A DNA stretch of 64,000 bases from Trujillonella humicola (lineage in GTDB: Bacteria > Actinomycetota > Actinomycetes > Mycobacteriales > Geodermatophilaceae): the NCBI RefSeq assembly GCF_046233715.1, contig NZ_JBJNRJ010000019.1, positions 12,756 through 76,755 on the forward strand, written 5' to 3'. Below the pieces are notes generated by a model. The model had not been told where the DNA came from. It searched no databases and saw only the letters and a list, made by a program, of their open reading frames with translations. Every line of letters begins with the position of its first letter. Position 1 is the stretch's first letter. Below, in pieces: positions 6,856-15,867 of this stretch. Both the position numbers and the translations under genes were made by a program.

Positions 6856-9800
6856 TCACACCGAGCGCCGGTACCGGCCGCCGACCTCGAAGAAGGCGCC
6901 GCTGATCTGCCCGAGCGAGCAGACCCGGACGGCGTCCATGAGCTCGGCGAACACGTTGCCGCCGCCCATCGCGACCTCCTGGAGCCGGGCGAGGGCGGCC
7001 GGGGCCTCGGCGGCGTGCCGGTTGTGGAAGTCCTCGAGCCGGGCGAGCTGGGACTTCTTCTCGTCCTCGGTGGCGCGGGCGAGTTCCAGCGAGGTCTCGG
7101 GCTGCCCGGAGCGGTCGGGGTCGAGGAAGGTGTTGACGCCGATGATGGGCAGGCTGCCGTCGTGCTTGCGGTGCTCGTAGAGCATCGACTCGTCCTGGAT
7201 CCGGCCGCGCTGGTAGCCGGTCTCCATCGCGCCGAGCACGCCGCCGCGCTCGGCGATCCGGTCGAACTCCTCGAGCACCGCGGCCTCGACCAGGTCGGTG
7301 AGCTCCTCGACGATCGCCGACCCCTGCAGCGGGTTCTCGTTCTGGGCCAGACCCCACTCGCGGTCGATGATCATCTGGATGGCCAGCGCGCGGCGGACCG
7401 ACTGAGCGCTCGGCGTGGTCACCGCCTCGTCGTAGGCGTTGGTGTGCAGGCTGTTGGCGTTGTCGTAGATCGCGCACAGCGCCTGCAGCGTGGTGCGGAT
7501 GTCGTTGAAGTCCATCTCCTGGGCGTGCAGCGACCGCCCCGAGGTCTGCACGTGGTACTTCAGCTGCTGCGCGCGCGGGCCGGCCCCGTACTTCTCCCGC
7601 ATGGCCACCGCCCAGATCCGCCGGGCCACCCGGCCGATCACGGTGTACTCGGCGTCCATCCCGTTGGAGAAGAAGAAGCTCAGGTTGGGCGCGAAGTCGT
7701 CGATGGCCATGCCGCGGGCGAGGTAGGCCTCGACGTAGGTGAACGCGTTGGCCAGCGTGAAGGCGAGCTGGCTGATCGGGTTCGCCCCGGCCTCGGCGAT
7801 GTGGTATCCGGAGATGGACACCGAGTAGAAGTTGCGCACCCGGTGGTCGATGAACCACTGCTGGATGTCGGCCATGCAGCGCAGCGCGAACTCGGTGGAG
7901 AAGATGCAGGTGTTCTGGCCCTGGTCCTCCTTGAGGATGTCGGCCTGCACCGTGCCGCGGACCGTCGAGAGCACGAACGCCCGGATCTCCTCGGCCTCGG
8001 CCTCGTCGGGCCCGCGGCCCTCCTCGGCGCGGAAGGCCGCCACCCGCTGGTCGATCGCGGTGTTGAGGAACATCGCGAGGATCGCCGGCGCCGGGCCGTT
8101 GATCGTCATCGACACCGAGGTGGTCGGCGCACACAGGTCGAACCCGTCGTAGAGCGCCTTCATGTCGTCCAGGGTCGCGATCGAGACCCCGGAGGTGCCG
8201 ACCTTGCCGTAGACATCGGGCCGCAGCTCCGGGTCGCGCCCGTAGAGGGTCACCGAGTCGAAGGCGGTGGACAGCCGGGTGGCGGGCTGGCCCTCGCTGA
8301 GCAGCTTGAACCGCCGGTTGGTGCGGAACGGGTCGCCCTCGCCGGCGAACATCCGCGCGGGCGCCTCGCCCTCGCGCTTGACCGGGAACACCCCGGCGGT
8401 GAAGGGGAAGGCGCCGGGCAGGTTCTCCCGCCGCAGGAAGCGCACCAGTTCGCCCTCGTCGCGGGTCCGGGGCAGCGCCACCCGGCGCACCTTGGTGCCC
8501 GACAGCGTCTCGCGGGTGAGCGGGACGGTGATGTCCTTCCCGCGCACGGTGTAGGTCAGCTCGTCGCCGGAGTACTGCTCGACCGTGGCCGGCCAGCGCT
8601 CCAGCAGGCCGCGGACCTCCGGCTGCAGCTCGGTGGCCTCCGCGGCCGCCCGCGCGGCCGCCGCGGCATCCCCGTCCAGCACCTCCGCCGCCGTGCCCAG
8701 GTGCTGGCGGCGGCGGGCCAGCTCCGCCTGCTCCTCGGTGGTGCGGTGGTAGCCGCGCACGGTCTCGGTGATCTCGGCCAGGTACCGCGACCGGGACGAC
8801 GGGACGACGCTGGACAACCCGGTCGAGGCGCGGACGTCGACCGCCGGCAGCACCCCCTCGCCCACCGGCAGCCCGCGCTCGGCGAGCAGGCCGCGCAGGT
8901 GCTGGTACAGCGCGGTCACGCCGTCGTCGTTGAACCGGGCCGCGCTGGTGCCGAACACCGGCATCGATTCCCACGGCTGACCGAAGGCCTCGCGGTTGCG
9001 CACCATCTGCCGGGCCACGTCGCGGCGGGCGTCCTCGGCACCGCGGCGCTCGAACTTGTTCACCGCCACCACGTCGGCGAAGTCGAGCATGTCGATCTTC
9101 TCCAGCTGCGACGCGGCGCCGAACTCCGGCGTCATCACGTACAGCGAGACGTCGCTGAACGGCACGATCGCCGCGTCGCCCTGCCCGATGCCCGGCGTCT
9201 CCACCACCACCAGGTCGAAGCCGGCCGCCTTCACCGCGGCCAGCACGTCGTCCAGGTGCTCGGGCACCTGCGTGCCCGCGGTCCGGGTGGCCAGCGACCG
9301 GAACCAGGTGCGGTCGCCGCCGACCGTCTCCTCCAGCGCGTTCATCCGGATCCGGTCCCCCAGCAGCGCGCCGCCGCCGCGCCGCCGGGTCGGGTCGATC
9401 GCCACGACGGCCACCCGCAGCCGGTCGCCCTGGTCCAGCCGGATCCGGCGCAGCAGCTCGTCGGTGAGCGAGGACTTGCCCGACCCGCCGGTGCCGGTGA
9501 TGCCCAGCACCGGCACCGTGCGCCCGGCGGCCGCCGCCCGCAGCTCCCCCGCAAGCTCCGGGGCCCGGCCGGCCTCCAGCACGGTGACCGCCCGGGCCAG
9601 CGCCGCCGCGTCGCCGGCCTGCACGGCCTCGGCCGACGGCGCGCTCGCGGCCAGGTCGACGTCGCACTCGCGGACCAGCTCGTTGATCATCCCCGGCAGG
9701 CCCAGGCGGGCGCCGTCCTCCGGGGAGAAGATCCGCACCCCGCGCTCGCGCAGCAGCGCGATCTCCTCCGGCACGATCACCCCGCCACCGCCGCCGAAGA

Positions 9801-10101
9801 CGCGCACGTGACCGGCGCCGGCCGCGGTCAGCCGCTCCTTCAGGTAGGAGAAGTACTCGACGTGCCCGCCCTGGTAGGACGAGATGGCCACGCCCTGCAC
9901 GTCCTCCTCCACCGCCGCGCGGACGACGGCGTCGACCCCGCGGTCGTGGCCCAGGTGCACGACCTCCGCACCCTGGCTCTGCAGCAGCCGCCGCATCACG
10001 TTGATGGCGGCGTCGTGCCCGTCGAACAGGCTGGCCGCGGTGACGAACCGGACCGGGTGGACCGGCACGTGCAGCGGCGGCCGGGCAGAGGGAGCGGTCA
10101 C
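6856..10101 (-). CDS. icmF: Fused isobutyryl-CoA mutase (B12-dependent acyl-CoA mutase with G-protein chaperone)
   Basis: IcmF fuses three parts in one chain: a B12-binding domain, a MeaB-like GTPase chaperone and the acyl-CoA mutase substrate domain. It interconverts isobutyryl-CoA and n-butyryl-CoA (some members also isovaleryl/pivalyl-CoA) with adenosylcobalamin. Here the B12 motif FDGHD lies at residues 26-30, the P-loop GTGGSGKS at 203-210, the NKFERRG segment in the GTPase domain, and the TIM-barrel mutase half occupies the C-terminal part. At 1081 residues the length is normal for the family. The GTG at 10099-10101 has GGAG 6 nt upstream and is preferred to a TTG at 10137, which lies within the upstream palindrome. 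It is followed by a terminator hairpin, so it appears monocistronic. Branched-chain substrate catabolism is the likely role. Confidence 0.93.
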   Translation of the reverse strand: MTAPSARPPLHVPVHPVRFVTAASLFDGHDAAINVMRRLLQSQGAEVVHLGHDRGVDAVVRAAVEEDVQGVAISSYQGGHVEYFSYLKERLTAAGAGHVRVFGGGGGVIVPEEIALLRERGVRIFSPEDGARLGLPGMINELVRECDVDLAASAPSAEAVQAGDAAALARAVTVLEAGRAPELAGELRAAAAGRTVPVLGITGTGGSGKSSLTDELLRRIRLDQGDRLRVAVVAIDPTRRRGGGALLGDRIRMNALEETVGGDRTWFRSLATRTAGTQVPEHLDDVLAAVKAAGFDLVVVETPGIGQGDAAIVPFSDVSLYVMTPEFGAASQLEKIDMLDFADVVAVNKFERRGAEDARRDVARQMVRNREAFGQPWESMPVFGTSAARFNDDGVTALYQHLRGLLAERGLPVGEGVLPAVDVRASTGLSSVVPSSRSRYLAEITETVRGYHRTTEEQAELARRRQHLGTAAEVLDGDAAAAARAAAEATELQPEVRGLLERWPATVEQYSGDELTYTVRGKDITVPLTRETLSGTKVRRVALPRTRDEGELVRFLRRENLPGAFPFTAGVFPVKREGEAPARMFAGEGDPFRTNRRFKLLSEGQPATRLSTAFDSVTLYGRDPELRPDVYGKVGTSGVSIATLDDMKALYDGFDLCAPTTSVSMTINGPAPAILAMFLNTAIDQRVAAFRAEEGRGPDEAEAEEIRAFVLSTVRGTVQADILKEDQGQNTCIFSTEFALRCMADIQQWFIDHRVRNFYSVSISGYHIAEAGANPISQLAFTLANAFTYVEAYLARGMAIDDFAPNLSFFFSNGMDAEYTVIGRVARRIWAVAMREKYGAGPRAQQLKYHVQTSGRSLHAQEMDFNDIRTTLQALCAIYDNANSLHTNAYDEAVTTPSAQSVRRALAIQMIIDREWGLAQNENPLQGSAIVEELTDLVEAAVLEEFDRIAERGGVLGAMETGYQRGRIQDESMLYEHRKHDGSLPIIGVNTFLDPDRSGQPETSLELARATEDEKKSQLARLEDFHNRHAAEAPAALARLQEVAMGGGNVFAELMDAVRVCSLGQISGAFFEVGGRYRRSV

Positions 10102-10127
10102 GGCGGACTCCAGACGGAGGGGTACTC

Positions 10128-10164
10128 GGACGTCCAACGAGCGTAGCGCACTACTTGGACGTCC
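10128..10164 (-). promoter_or_regulatory. Paired palindromes upstream of icmF (candidate operator/promoter)
   Basis: GGACGTCCAA at 10128-10137 and TTGGACGTCC at 10155-10164 form an inverted repeat, each arm containing the self-palindrome GGACGTCC. The spacer holds GTAGCGCACTAC, itself nearly palindromic, and on the minus strand it contains a -10-like TACGCT at 10140-10145. A transcript starting near 10133 would give icmF a leader of about 30 nt. The arrangement looks like two regulator dimers flanking the promoter; no regulator can be assigned. Confidence 0.5.
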
Positions 10165-10309
10165 ACGGAGATCCGCCGGTCTCCACGCCGGCTCCCGGTG
10201 TCGCGGACGCCTTCCCGCGGGTATCGTCGAGCCAGGTCGAAGCCCCGGCCGCGCACGTCCTCACCGACGGCGCGCCGGCCCTGGCGCCCGTCGAGACGGT
10301 GGGTCGCCC

Positions 10310-10705
10310 GTGTCCCTCGCCCTTCCGCCCCTCGCCCCGGTGCTCGCGCTGCCGACCGCACCGCTGCCCGATCCCGGCGCCTCGCTCCTGGTGCGCGTCG
10401 ACGTCGCCACCGGTCTGCTCACCGCCACCGGGGAGCTCGACCACTGCTCGGCGCACCTGGTGCTGGAGGCCGTCCACCCGCTCGCGCTGGGGACGGCCCC
10501 GGCGTGGCTGGTCGACGCCGGCGCCGTCACCTTCTGCGACGGCGGGGGGCTCGCCGCCCTGCTCGGCGTCCGCACGGCCGCGCTCGAGCACGGCCGGCCG
10601 CTGCACCTGGTCGGCGCCGCCCGCTGCGTCCGCCGGCTGATCGCGCTGACCGGCCTGGACGACGTCCTCGCCGTGGTGCCGCGGCCCGCCCGCGGGACGG
10701 GGTGA
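10310..10705 (+). CDS. STAS-domain protein lacking the conserved phospho-acceptor Ser
   Basis: The 131-residue protein has the fold of anti-sigma-factor antagonists (SpoIIAA/RsbV-like): VDVATGLLTATGELDHCSA, then LVDAGAVTFCDGGGLAALLG, then LHLVGAARCVRRLIALTGL. In active antagonists the second block reads D-S-x-G, with Ser phosphorylated by an anti-sigma kinase; here it is DGGG, so the acceptor is gone. It may bind its partner without regulation, or be a degenerate sensor domain. The GTG at 10310 is the only good start; its ribosome site is weak. No kinase, phosphatase or sigma factor gene is adjacent, so the partner must be elsewhere. Confidence 0.75.
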   Translation: MSLALPPLAPVLALPTAPLPDPGASLLVRVDVATGLLTATGELDHCSAHLVLEAVHPLALGTAPAWLVDAGAVTFCDGGGLAALLGVRTAALEHGRPLHLVGAARCVRRLIALTGLDDVLAVVPRPARGTG

Positions 10706-10723
10706 CCCGGGCGGGCGTCCCGG

Positions 10724-10743
10724 GAGGGGCTCGGCAGCCCCTC
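10724..10743. terminator. Hairpin between convergent STAS and acyl-CoA synthetase genes
   Basis: GAGGGGCT at 10724-10731 and AGCCCCTC at 10736-10743 pair perfectly around a CGGC loop. It lies between two convergent genes and just overlaps the stop of the minus-strand gene, fitting a bidirectional terminator. Confidence 0.6.
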
Positions 10744-12403
10744 AGGCGTTGCGGACCGCGGCGGCGGTCTCCAGGCCCAGCTCGCGCACCGACACCTCGC
10801 GCATCTCGACCTTGCGGATCTTCCCGGTGACCGTCATCGGGAAGGCGTCGACCACCTTGACGTAGCGCGGGACCTTGTAGTGGGCGAGCCGGCCGGCGCA
10901 GAACTCGCGCAGGCCCTCGGCGGTGAGCGGCGCGGCGCCCTCGCGCAGCCGCACCCAGGCCATGAGCTCCTCGCCGTAGCGCTCGTCGGGGACGCCGATC
11001 ACCTGCGCGTCGACGACGTCGGGGTGGGTGTAGAGGAACTCCTCGATCTCCCGCGGGTACACGTTCTCCCCGCCGCGGATCACCATGTCCTTGATCCGGC
11101 CGACGATGTTCACGTAGCCCTCGGCGTCCATCACCGCGAGGTCGCCGGTGTGCATCCACCGGGCGGCGTCGATCACCTCCGCCGTCTTCTCCGGCTCCTC
11201 CCAGTAGCCGAGCATCACCGAGTAGCCGCGGGTGCAGAACTCCCCCGGCTCGCCGCGCGGCACGGTCAGCCCGGTGCCGGGGTCCACGATCTTGACCTCC
11301 AGGTGCGGGTGCACCCGGCCGACGGTGGAGGTGCGCCGGTCCAGGTCGTCGTCCGCGCCGGTCTGGGTGGAGACCGGGGAGGTCTCGGTCATCCCGTAGC
11401 AGATGGTCACCTCGGTCATGCCCATCTCGGCGACCACCCGCTTCATCACCTCCACCGGGCACGGCGAGCCGGCCATGATGCCCGTCCGCAGCGAGGAGAG
11501 GTCGTGGTCGCCGAGGTCGGGCAGGGCGAGCTCGGCGATGAACATGGTGGGGACGCCGTACAGGGAGGTGCAGCGCTCGTCCTGCACGGCGCGCAGCGTC
11601 GCCGCGGGGTCGAAGCCGGGCGCCGGGATCACCATCGTGGCGCCGTGGCTGGTGGCGGCCAGGTTGCCCATGCCCATGCCGAAGCAGTGGTAGTAGGGCA
11701 CCGGGATGCAGATCCGGTCGGCCTCGGTGTAGCCGCAGCCCTCGCCGACGAAGAAGCCGTTGTTGAGCAGGTTGTGGTGGGTGAGCGTGGCGCCCTTGGG
11801 GAAGCCGGTGGTCCCCGACGTGTACTGGATGTTGATCGGGTCGTCGGCCGACAGCTCGGCCTCCCGGCGCGCCAGCAGCCCGCGGTCGCCGGCCCGGCCG
11901 GCCGCCAGCAGCCGGTCCCAGGCCGGGTCGCCGAGGAAGACGACCTCGCGCAGCTGCGGGCACTGCCCGCGGACCTCGCCGACCATCGCCCGGTAGTCGC
12001 TGGTCCGGAACTCCGGCGCGCTCACCAGCACCGAGATGCCGGCCTGGTTCAGCACGTAGGCCAGCTCGTGAGTGCGGTAGGCGGGGTTGATGTTGACCAG
12101 GATCGCGCCCAGCTTGGCGGTGGCGTACTGGACGAAGGCCCACTCCGCGCAGTTCGGGGCCCAGATGCCGACCCGGTCGCCCTTGCCGACGCCGAGCGCG
12201 TCGAGGCCCAGCGCCACCGCGTCCACCTCCGCCGCGAACTGCGGATAGCTGAACCGGCGGCCGGTGGCGCACTCGACCAGCGCCTCGTGCTCCCCCACCC
12301 GCGCGACGGTGCGGTCGAGGTTCGCGCCGATCGTGTCCCCGAGCAGGGGCACGGTCGAGGTCCCGCTGGCGTAGGAGGGGACGAGCGGCTGGGCGGCGTT
12401 CAT
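10742..12403 (-). CDS. AMP-dependent acyl-CoA synthetase (FadD-like)
   Basis: This adenylate-forming enzyme activates a carboxylic acid to its acyl-CoA using ATP. The 553-residue protein carries the phosphate-binding motif YTSGTTGFPKGATLTH, the YGMTETSP core motif, the hinge TGDLAVMDAEGYVNIVGRIKD and the C-terminal GGENVYPREIEEFL, KVPRYVKVV and TGKIRKVEM signatures with the catalytic Lys. The ATG at 12401-12403 matches the usual family N-terminus; a longer frame upstream would add an unlikely Pro/Gly-rich extension. It is divergent from an LLM flavin oxidoreductase with a 201-bp spacer in which I see no clear promoter. Acyl chain preference cannot be told from sequence. Confidence 0.92.
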   Translation of the reverse strand: MNAAQPLVPSYASGTSTVPLLGDTIGANLDRTVARVGEHEALVECATGRRFSYPQFAAEVDAVALGLDALGVGKGDRVGIWAPNCAEWAFVQYATAKLGAILVNINPAYRTHELAYVLNQAGISVLVSAPEFRTSDYRAMVGEVRGQCPQLREVVFLGDPAWDRLLAAGRAGDRGLLARREAELSADDPINIQYTSGTTGFPKGATLTHHNLLNNGFFVGEGCGYTEADRICIPVPYYHCFGMGMGNLAATSHGATMVIPAPGFDPAATLRAVQDERCTSLYGVPTMFIAELALPDLGDHDLSSLRTGIMAGSPCPVEVMKRVVAEMGMTEVTICYGMTETSPVSTQTGADDDLDRRTSTVGRVHPHLEVKIVDPGTGLTVPRGEPGEFCTRGYSVMLGYWEEPEKTAEVIDAARWMHTGDLAVMDAEGYVNIVGRIKDMVIRGGENVYPREIEEFLYTHPDVVDAQVIGVPDERYGEELMAWVRLREGAAPLTAEGLREFCAGRLAHYKVPRYVKVVDAFPMTVTGKIRKVEMREVSVRELGLETAAAVRNA

Positions 12404-12604
12404 CGGGGCCTCCGCGGACGGCGACGGGTACCGCGCCACCCTGCTCCCCGTGCGGGGCACGCCACCACCTACGGACGGGGGGACCGGGAAGCGGACGGCC
12501 GCCCCGGCGGTTGCCCCTGGCAACAACACCCGCCCCGGGTCCGGGTCCGGGCGGCACCACGCGCCCCGGGTCCGGGCGGCGCAGTCGAACGAGAGGTCAC
12601 CCCC

Positions 12605-13600
12605 ATGTCACCGTCCCTCCCGCTGTCCGTCCTCGACCTCGCCCCGATCGCGCCCGGCCAGACCGCCGGGGAGAGCATCGCCGCGAGCGTCGCCCTGGCC
12701 CGCGCCGCGGAGGAACACGGGTTCCGGCGGGTCTGGTACGCCGAGCACCACAACATGCCGACGATCGCCTCCTCGGCGACCAGCGTGCTGATCAGCCACG
12801 TCGGCGCGCACACCTCGAGCATCCGGCTGGGCGCCGGCGGCGTGATGCTGCCCAACCACTCGCCGCTGACGATCGCCGAGCAGTTCGGCACCCTCGACGC
12901 GATGTACCCCGGGCGGATCGACCTGGGCCTGGGCCGCGCGCCGGGCAGCGACCAGAACACGATGTACGCGCTGCGCCGCGACGCGCACTCCGCCGACCGC
13001 TTCCCCCAGGACGTCCTGGAGCTGCAGGCCTACCTCGCCGGCGAGACCCGGGTGCCGGGCGTGGACGCCGTCCCCGGCAAGGGGTCGCGGGTGCCGCTGT
13101 ACGTGCTGGGCTCCTCGATGTTCGGCGCGACGCTGGCCGCCGCGCTGGGCCTGCCCTACGCCTTCGCGTCGCACTTCGCCCCGGCACTGCTGGAGAAGGC
13201 GGTGGCCGCCTACCGCAGCGAGTTCCGCCCCTCGGCCGAGCTCGACGCCCCCTACGTCATCGCGGGGGTCAACGTGGTCGCCGCCGACACCGCCGAGGCC
13301 GCCCGGGCCGACCTGGCGCAGGTCCGCCGGCGGCTGGCCGTGGGTCTCTTCGGCCGCGGCCGAGACCTCTCGGACGCCGAGACCGACCTGCTGCTGGCCG
13401 GCGGGGCGGCGGTGCACGTCGACGGGATGCTCACCCACACCGCGGTGGGCACGGCGACCGAGGTCCGCGAGCGGCTGACCGCTTTCCGGGAGCTCGCCGA
13501 CGCCGACGAGCTCATCGTCGCCTTCCAGTCCCCCTCCCCCGAGGCCCGGCTGCGGGCGGTGGAGCTGACCGCCGAGGCGATGTCGTCGGTCGCCGCCTGA
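12605..13600 (+). CDS. LLM-class flavin-dependent oxidoreductase (MsnO8-like)
   Basis: The 331-residue protein is a bacterial luciferase-like TIM-barrel enzyme. It opens LSVLDLAPIAPGQT, then has RVWYAEHHNMPTIASSATSV with the conserved EHH, the RLGAGGVMLPNHSPLTIAEQFGTL block and the GRIDLGLGRAPGSD flavin/phosphate region. Such enzymes use reduced FMN supplied by a partner to oxygenate small or CoA-linked substrates, and the substrate is not predictable. The ATG at 12605 has GAGAGG about 9 nt upstream. It is followed by an assembly gap, so any co-transcribed downstream gene may be missing from view. Confidence 0.9.
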   Translation: MSPSLPLSVLDLAPIAPGQTAGESIAASVALARAAEEHGFRRVWYAEHHNMPTIASSATSVLISHVGAHTSSIRLGAGGVMLPNHSPLTIAEQFGTLDAMYPGRIDLGLGRAPGSDQNTMYALRRDAHSADRFPQDVLELQAYLAGETRVPGVDAVPGKGSRVPLYVLGSSMFGATLAAALGLPYAFASHFAPALLEKAVAAYRSEFRPSAELDAPYVIAGVNVVAADTAEAARADLAQVRRRLAVGLFGRGRDLSDAETDLLLAGGAAVHVDGMLTHTAVGTATEVRERLTAFRELADADELIVAFQSPSPEARLRAVELTAEAMSSVAA

Positions 13601-13857
13601 GGGGTTCCGGCGCCGTGGGCCCCTCGGGCGGATACCACCCCCCCCCCCCCCCCCCCCCCCCCCCCCGCGCGCGCCCTCGGNNNNNNNNNNGTAGGGCCTT
13701 GCGGGGAATAAACGGCCCCCGCCCCCCGCCCCGCCGCCGCCGCCACGGGCCCAGTCCGGCGGGGAGGAATCGGGGCGCCGCGCACCTCGTCAACCGTTCG
13801 GTCGCGCGCGCGGCCGACCCCCTTCCGGACGTCGCCCCCACGGGCCGACCATGGGCC
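13601..13857. other. Assembly gap with poly-C run and 10 N
   Basis: A run of 29 C occupies 13638-13666, followed by N at 13681-13690. The sequence after it up to about 13760 is skewed in composition and may be unreliable. The gap length is unknown; no feature is called here. The true promoter of the following aminotransferase gene would lie at 13700-13857. Confidence 0.85.
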
Positions 13858-15081
13858 ATGAGCGCAGCCCCAGCTCTGTCCCGCACGACCGGTCAGATCG
13901 CCCTGGCCGAGGCCGTGACCGCGCACAACTACGCCCCGCTGCCGGTGGTCGTGGCGGAGGCCTCGGGCGCCTGGATGACCGACGTCGACGGCCGCCGCTA
14001 CCTCGACTGCCTCGCCGGCTACTCCGCGCTGAACTTCGGCCACCGCCACCCGGCGCTGGTCGCCGCGGCCCGCGAGCAGCTGGACCGGGTCACGCTGACC
14101 AGCCGGGCCTTCGGCAACGACCGGCTCGGCCCGTTCGCCCGCGACCTCGCCGCCCTGGCCGGCATGGACCTGGTGCTGCCGATGAACACCGGCGCCGAGG
14201 CGGTGGAGACCGCGCTCAAGGTGGCGCGCCGCTGGGGGTACCGGGTGAAGGGCGTGCCCGACGGGCGGGCGCGGATCGTCGTCGCCGAGGGGAACTTCCA
14301 CGGCCGGACGACGACGATCGTCGGGTTCTCCACCGACCCGGTCGCGCGCGCGGGCTTCGGCCCGTTCACCCCAGGCTTCGACGTCGTCCCGTACGGGGAC
14401 GCCGCGGCGCTGGCGGCCGCGCTGACCCCCGACACGGTCGCGGTCCTGCTCGAGCCGGTGCAGGGCGAGGCCGGGGTGGTCGTCCCGCCGGCCGGCTACC
14501 TGGCCGCCGTCCGTGCCGCGTGCGACGACGCCGGGGTCCTCCTCCTCGCCGACGAGATCCAGTCCGGCCTCGGCCGCACCGGCAGCACCTTCGCCTGCGA
14601 GCTGGAGGGCGTCGTCCCCGACGTCTACGTGCTGGGCAAGGCCCTCGGCGGCGGCATCCTGCCGGTGTCGGCGGTGGTGGCCCGGGCCGACGTCCTCGGC
14701 GTCGTGACGCCCGGCAGCCACGGCTCCACGTTCGGCGGCAACCCGCTGGCCTGCGCCGTGGGGCACGCGGTGGTGCGGCTGCTGGGGACCGGGGAGTACC
14801 AGGCGCGGGCCCACGAGCTCGGCGCGCGGCTGGCCGCGCGGCTGGCCGGGCTGGTCGGCGCGGGGGTCACCGCGGTGCGGACCCGCGGCCTGTGGGCCGG
14901 GGTGGACGTCGACCCCGCGCTGATGACTGGCGCCGAGGCCTGTCGCCGGCTGGCCGCCCGGGGGGTGCTCACCAAGGACACGCACGGCACGACCATCCGG
15001 CTCGCCCCGCCCCTGGTGGTCACCCCCGACGAGGTCGACTGGGCCGTGGAGCAGCTGGCGGCCGTCCTCCGCGCCGGGTGA
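13858..15081 (+). CDS. rocD: Ornithine--oxo-acid aminotransferase
   Basis: This PLP enzyme transfers the delta-amino group of ornithine to 2-oxoglutarate, giving glutamate semialdehyde in arginine/ornithine catabolism. The 407-residue class-III aminotransferase shows HNYAPLPVVV near the N-terminus, LNFGHRHPALVAAA, the cofactor-phosphate region MNTGAEAVETALKVARRWGY, EPVQGEAGVVVPPAGYL, LADEIQSGLGRTG with the PLP-binding Asp, and VLGKALGGGILPVSA with the Schiff-base Lys. Length and motifs match RocD/OAT rather than acetylornithine aminotransferase. The ATG at 13858 is in frame; a nearby ATG at 13851 is not. No arginase or P5C dehydrogenase gene is adjacent. It converges on the thioesterase gene with only 3 bp between stops. 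Confidence 0.92.
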   Translation: MSAAPALSRTTGQIALAEAVTAHNYAPLPVVVAEASGAWMTDVDGRRYLDCLAGYSALNFGHRHPALVAAAREQLDRVTLTSRAFGNDRLGPFARDLAALAGMDLVLPMNTGAEAVETALKVARRWGYRVKGVPDGRARIVVAEGNFHGRTTTIVGFSTDPVARAGFGPFTPGFDVVPYGDAAALAAALTPDTVAVLLEPVQGEAGVVVPPAGYLAAVRAACDDAGVLLLADEIQSGLGRTGSTFACELEGVVPDVYVLGKALGGGILPVSAVVARADVLGVVTPGSHGSTFGGNPLACAVGHAVVRLLGTGEYQARAHELGARLAARLAGLVGAGVTAVRTRGLWAGVDVDPALMTGAEACRRLAARGVLTKDTHGTTIRLAPPLVVTPDEVDWAVEQLAAVLRAG

Positions 15082-15084
15082 CCG

Positions 15085-15867
15085 CTACGCCGCGGGACCG
15101 CGGGCCTCCCGGATCACCATCTCCTGCGCGGCGCTGGCCAGCGCCGCGCCGGAGCGGTCGAACAGCGTGCTGGTGTACCACCCGCGGCCGGCCGCCAGGG
15201 AGGCGCCGGCGTGGTCCATGAGCACCCAGTCGTCCATCCGGGCCGGCCGGTGGAACCAGACCGCGTGGTCGAGGCTGGCCATGGCGCGCAGCTGCCCGCG
15301 GATGAGGTCCGCCAGGCCGCTGAACAGGTCCGACACGTACACCAGCGCCGCGGCCGCGTGCAGCGGGTCCCCGTCGCCGGCGCCGGGCGCGCGGACCCAG
15401 GTCCGCATCGGGTGCTGCCGGTCGACGGCGGGCTCGGGGTCACGGATCTCCACCCCGGGCAGGACCTCCGGCAGCGGCTGCGAGTCCTCGGGCGCGCGCA
15501 CCTGCGGCATCGCGACGGCCTGCCGGTCGGGCCCCTCCTCCGGCCGGGCGAACGACGCGGTCATCCGGAAGACCACGCGGTCGGCCTGGCGCGCCACGAC
15601 GGTGCGCGCCGAGTAGGAGTGCCCGTCGCGGTCGCGGTCGACGTCGAACACCACCGGCAGCCGGGCGTCCCCGCGGCGCAGGAAGTAGCCGTGCAGCGAG
15701 TGCGGAGCGCGGTCGCCGGCCACGGTGCGGCCGGCGGCCACCAGCGCCTGCGCCGCCACCTGTCCCCCGTACAGGCCGTCGTAGCGGCCGGGCGGCCGGC
15801 CGTCGGCCTGCCAGCGGTCGGGGCCCAGCTCGCGCAGCGACAGCAGCGCGGTGACCGGGGCGGTCAC
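15085..15867 (-). CDS. tesB: Acyl-CoA thioesterase II (TesB family)
   Basis: The 260-residue protein has the double hotdog layout of TesB, hydrolysing medium/long acyl-CoA to free acid and CoA. Visible marks are YGGQVAAQALVAAGRTV in the first hotdog, SLHGYFLRRGD, SYSARTVVARQ, and DHAVWFHRP near the second hotdog active region. The start is a GTG at 15865-15867 that overlaps the stop of the upstream racemase gene by 4 bases (GTGA), so the two are translationally coupled. Pairing with alpha-methylacyl-CoA racemase suggests a role in branched-chain acyl-CoA turnover; this is inferred. Confidence 0.9.
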   Translation of the reverse strand: MTAPVTALLSLRELGPDRWQADGRPPGRYDGLYGGQVAAQALVAAGRTVAGDRAPHSLHGYFLRRGDARLPVVFDVDRDRDGHSYSARTVVARQADRVVFRMTASFARPEEGPDRQAVAMPQVRAPEDSQPLPEVLPGVEIRDPEPAVDRQHPMRTWVRAPGAGDGDPLHAAAALVYVSDLFSGLADLIRGQLRAMASLDHAVWFHRPARMDDWVLMDHAGASLAAGRGWYTSTLFDRSGAALASAAQEMVIREARGPAA

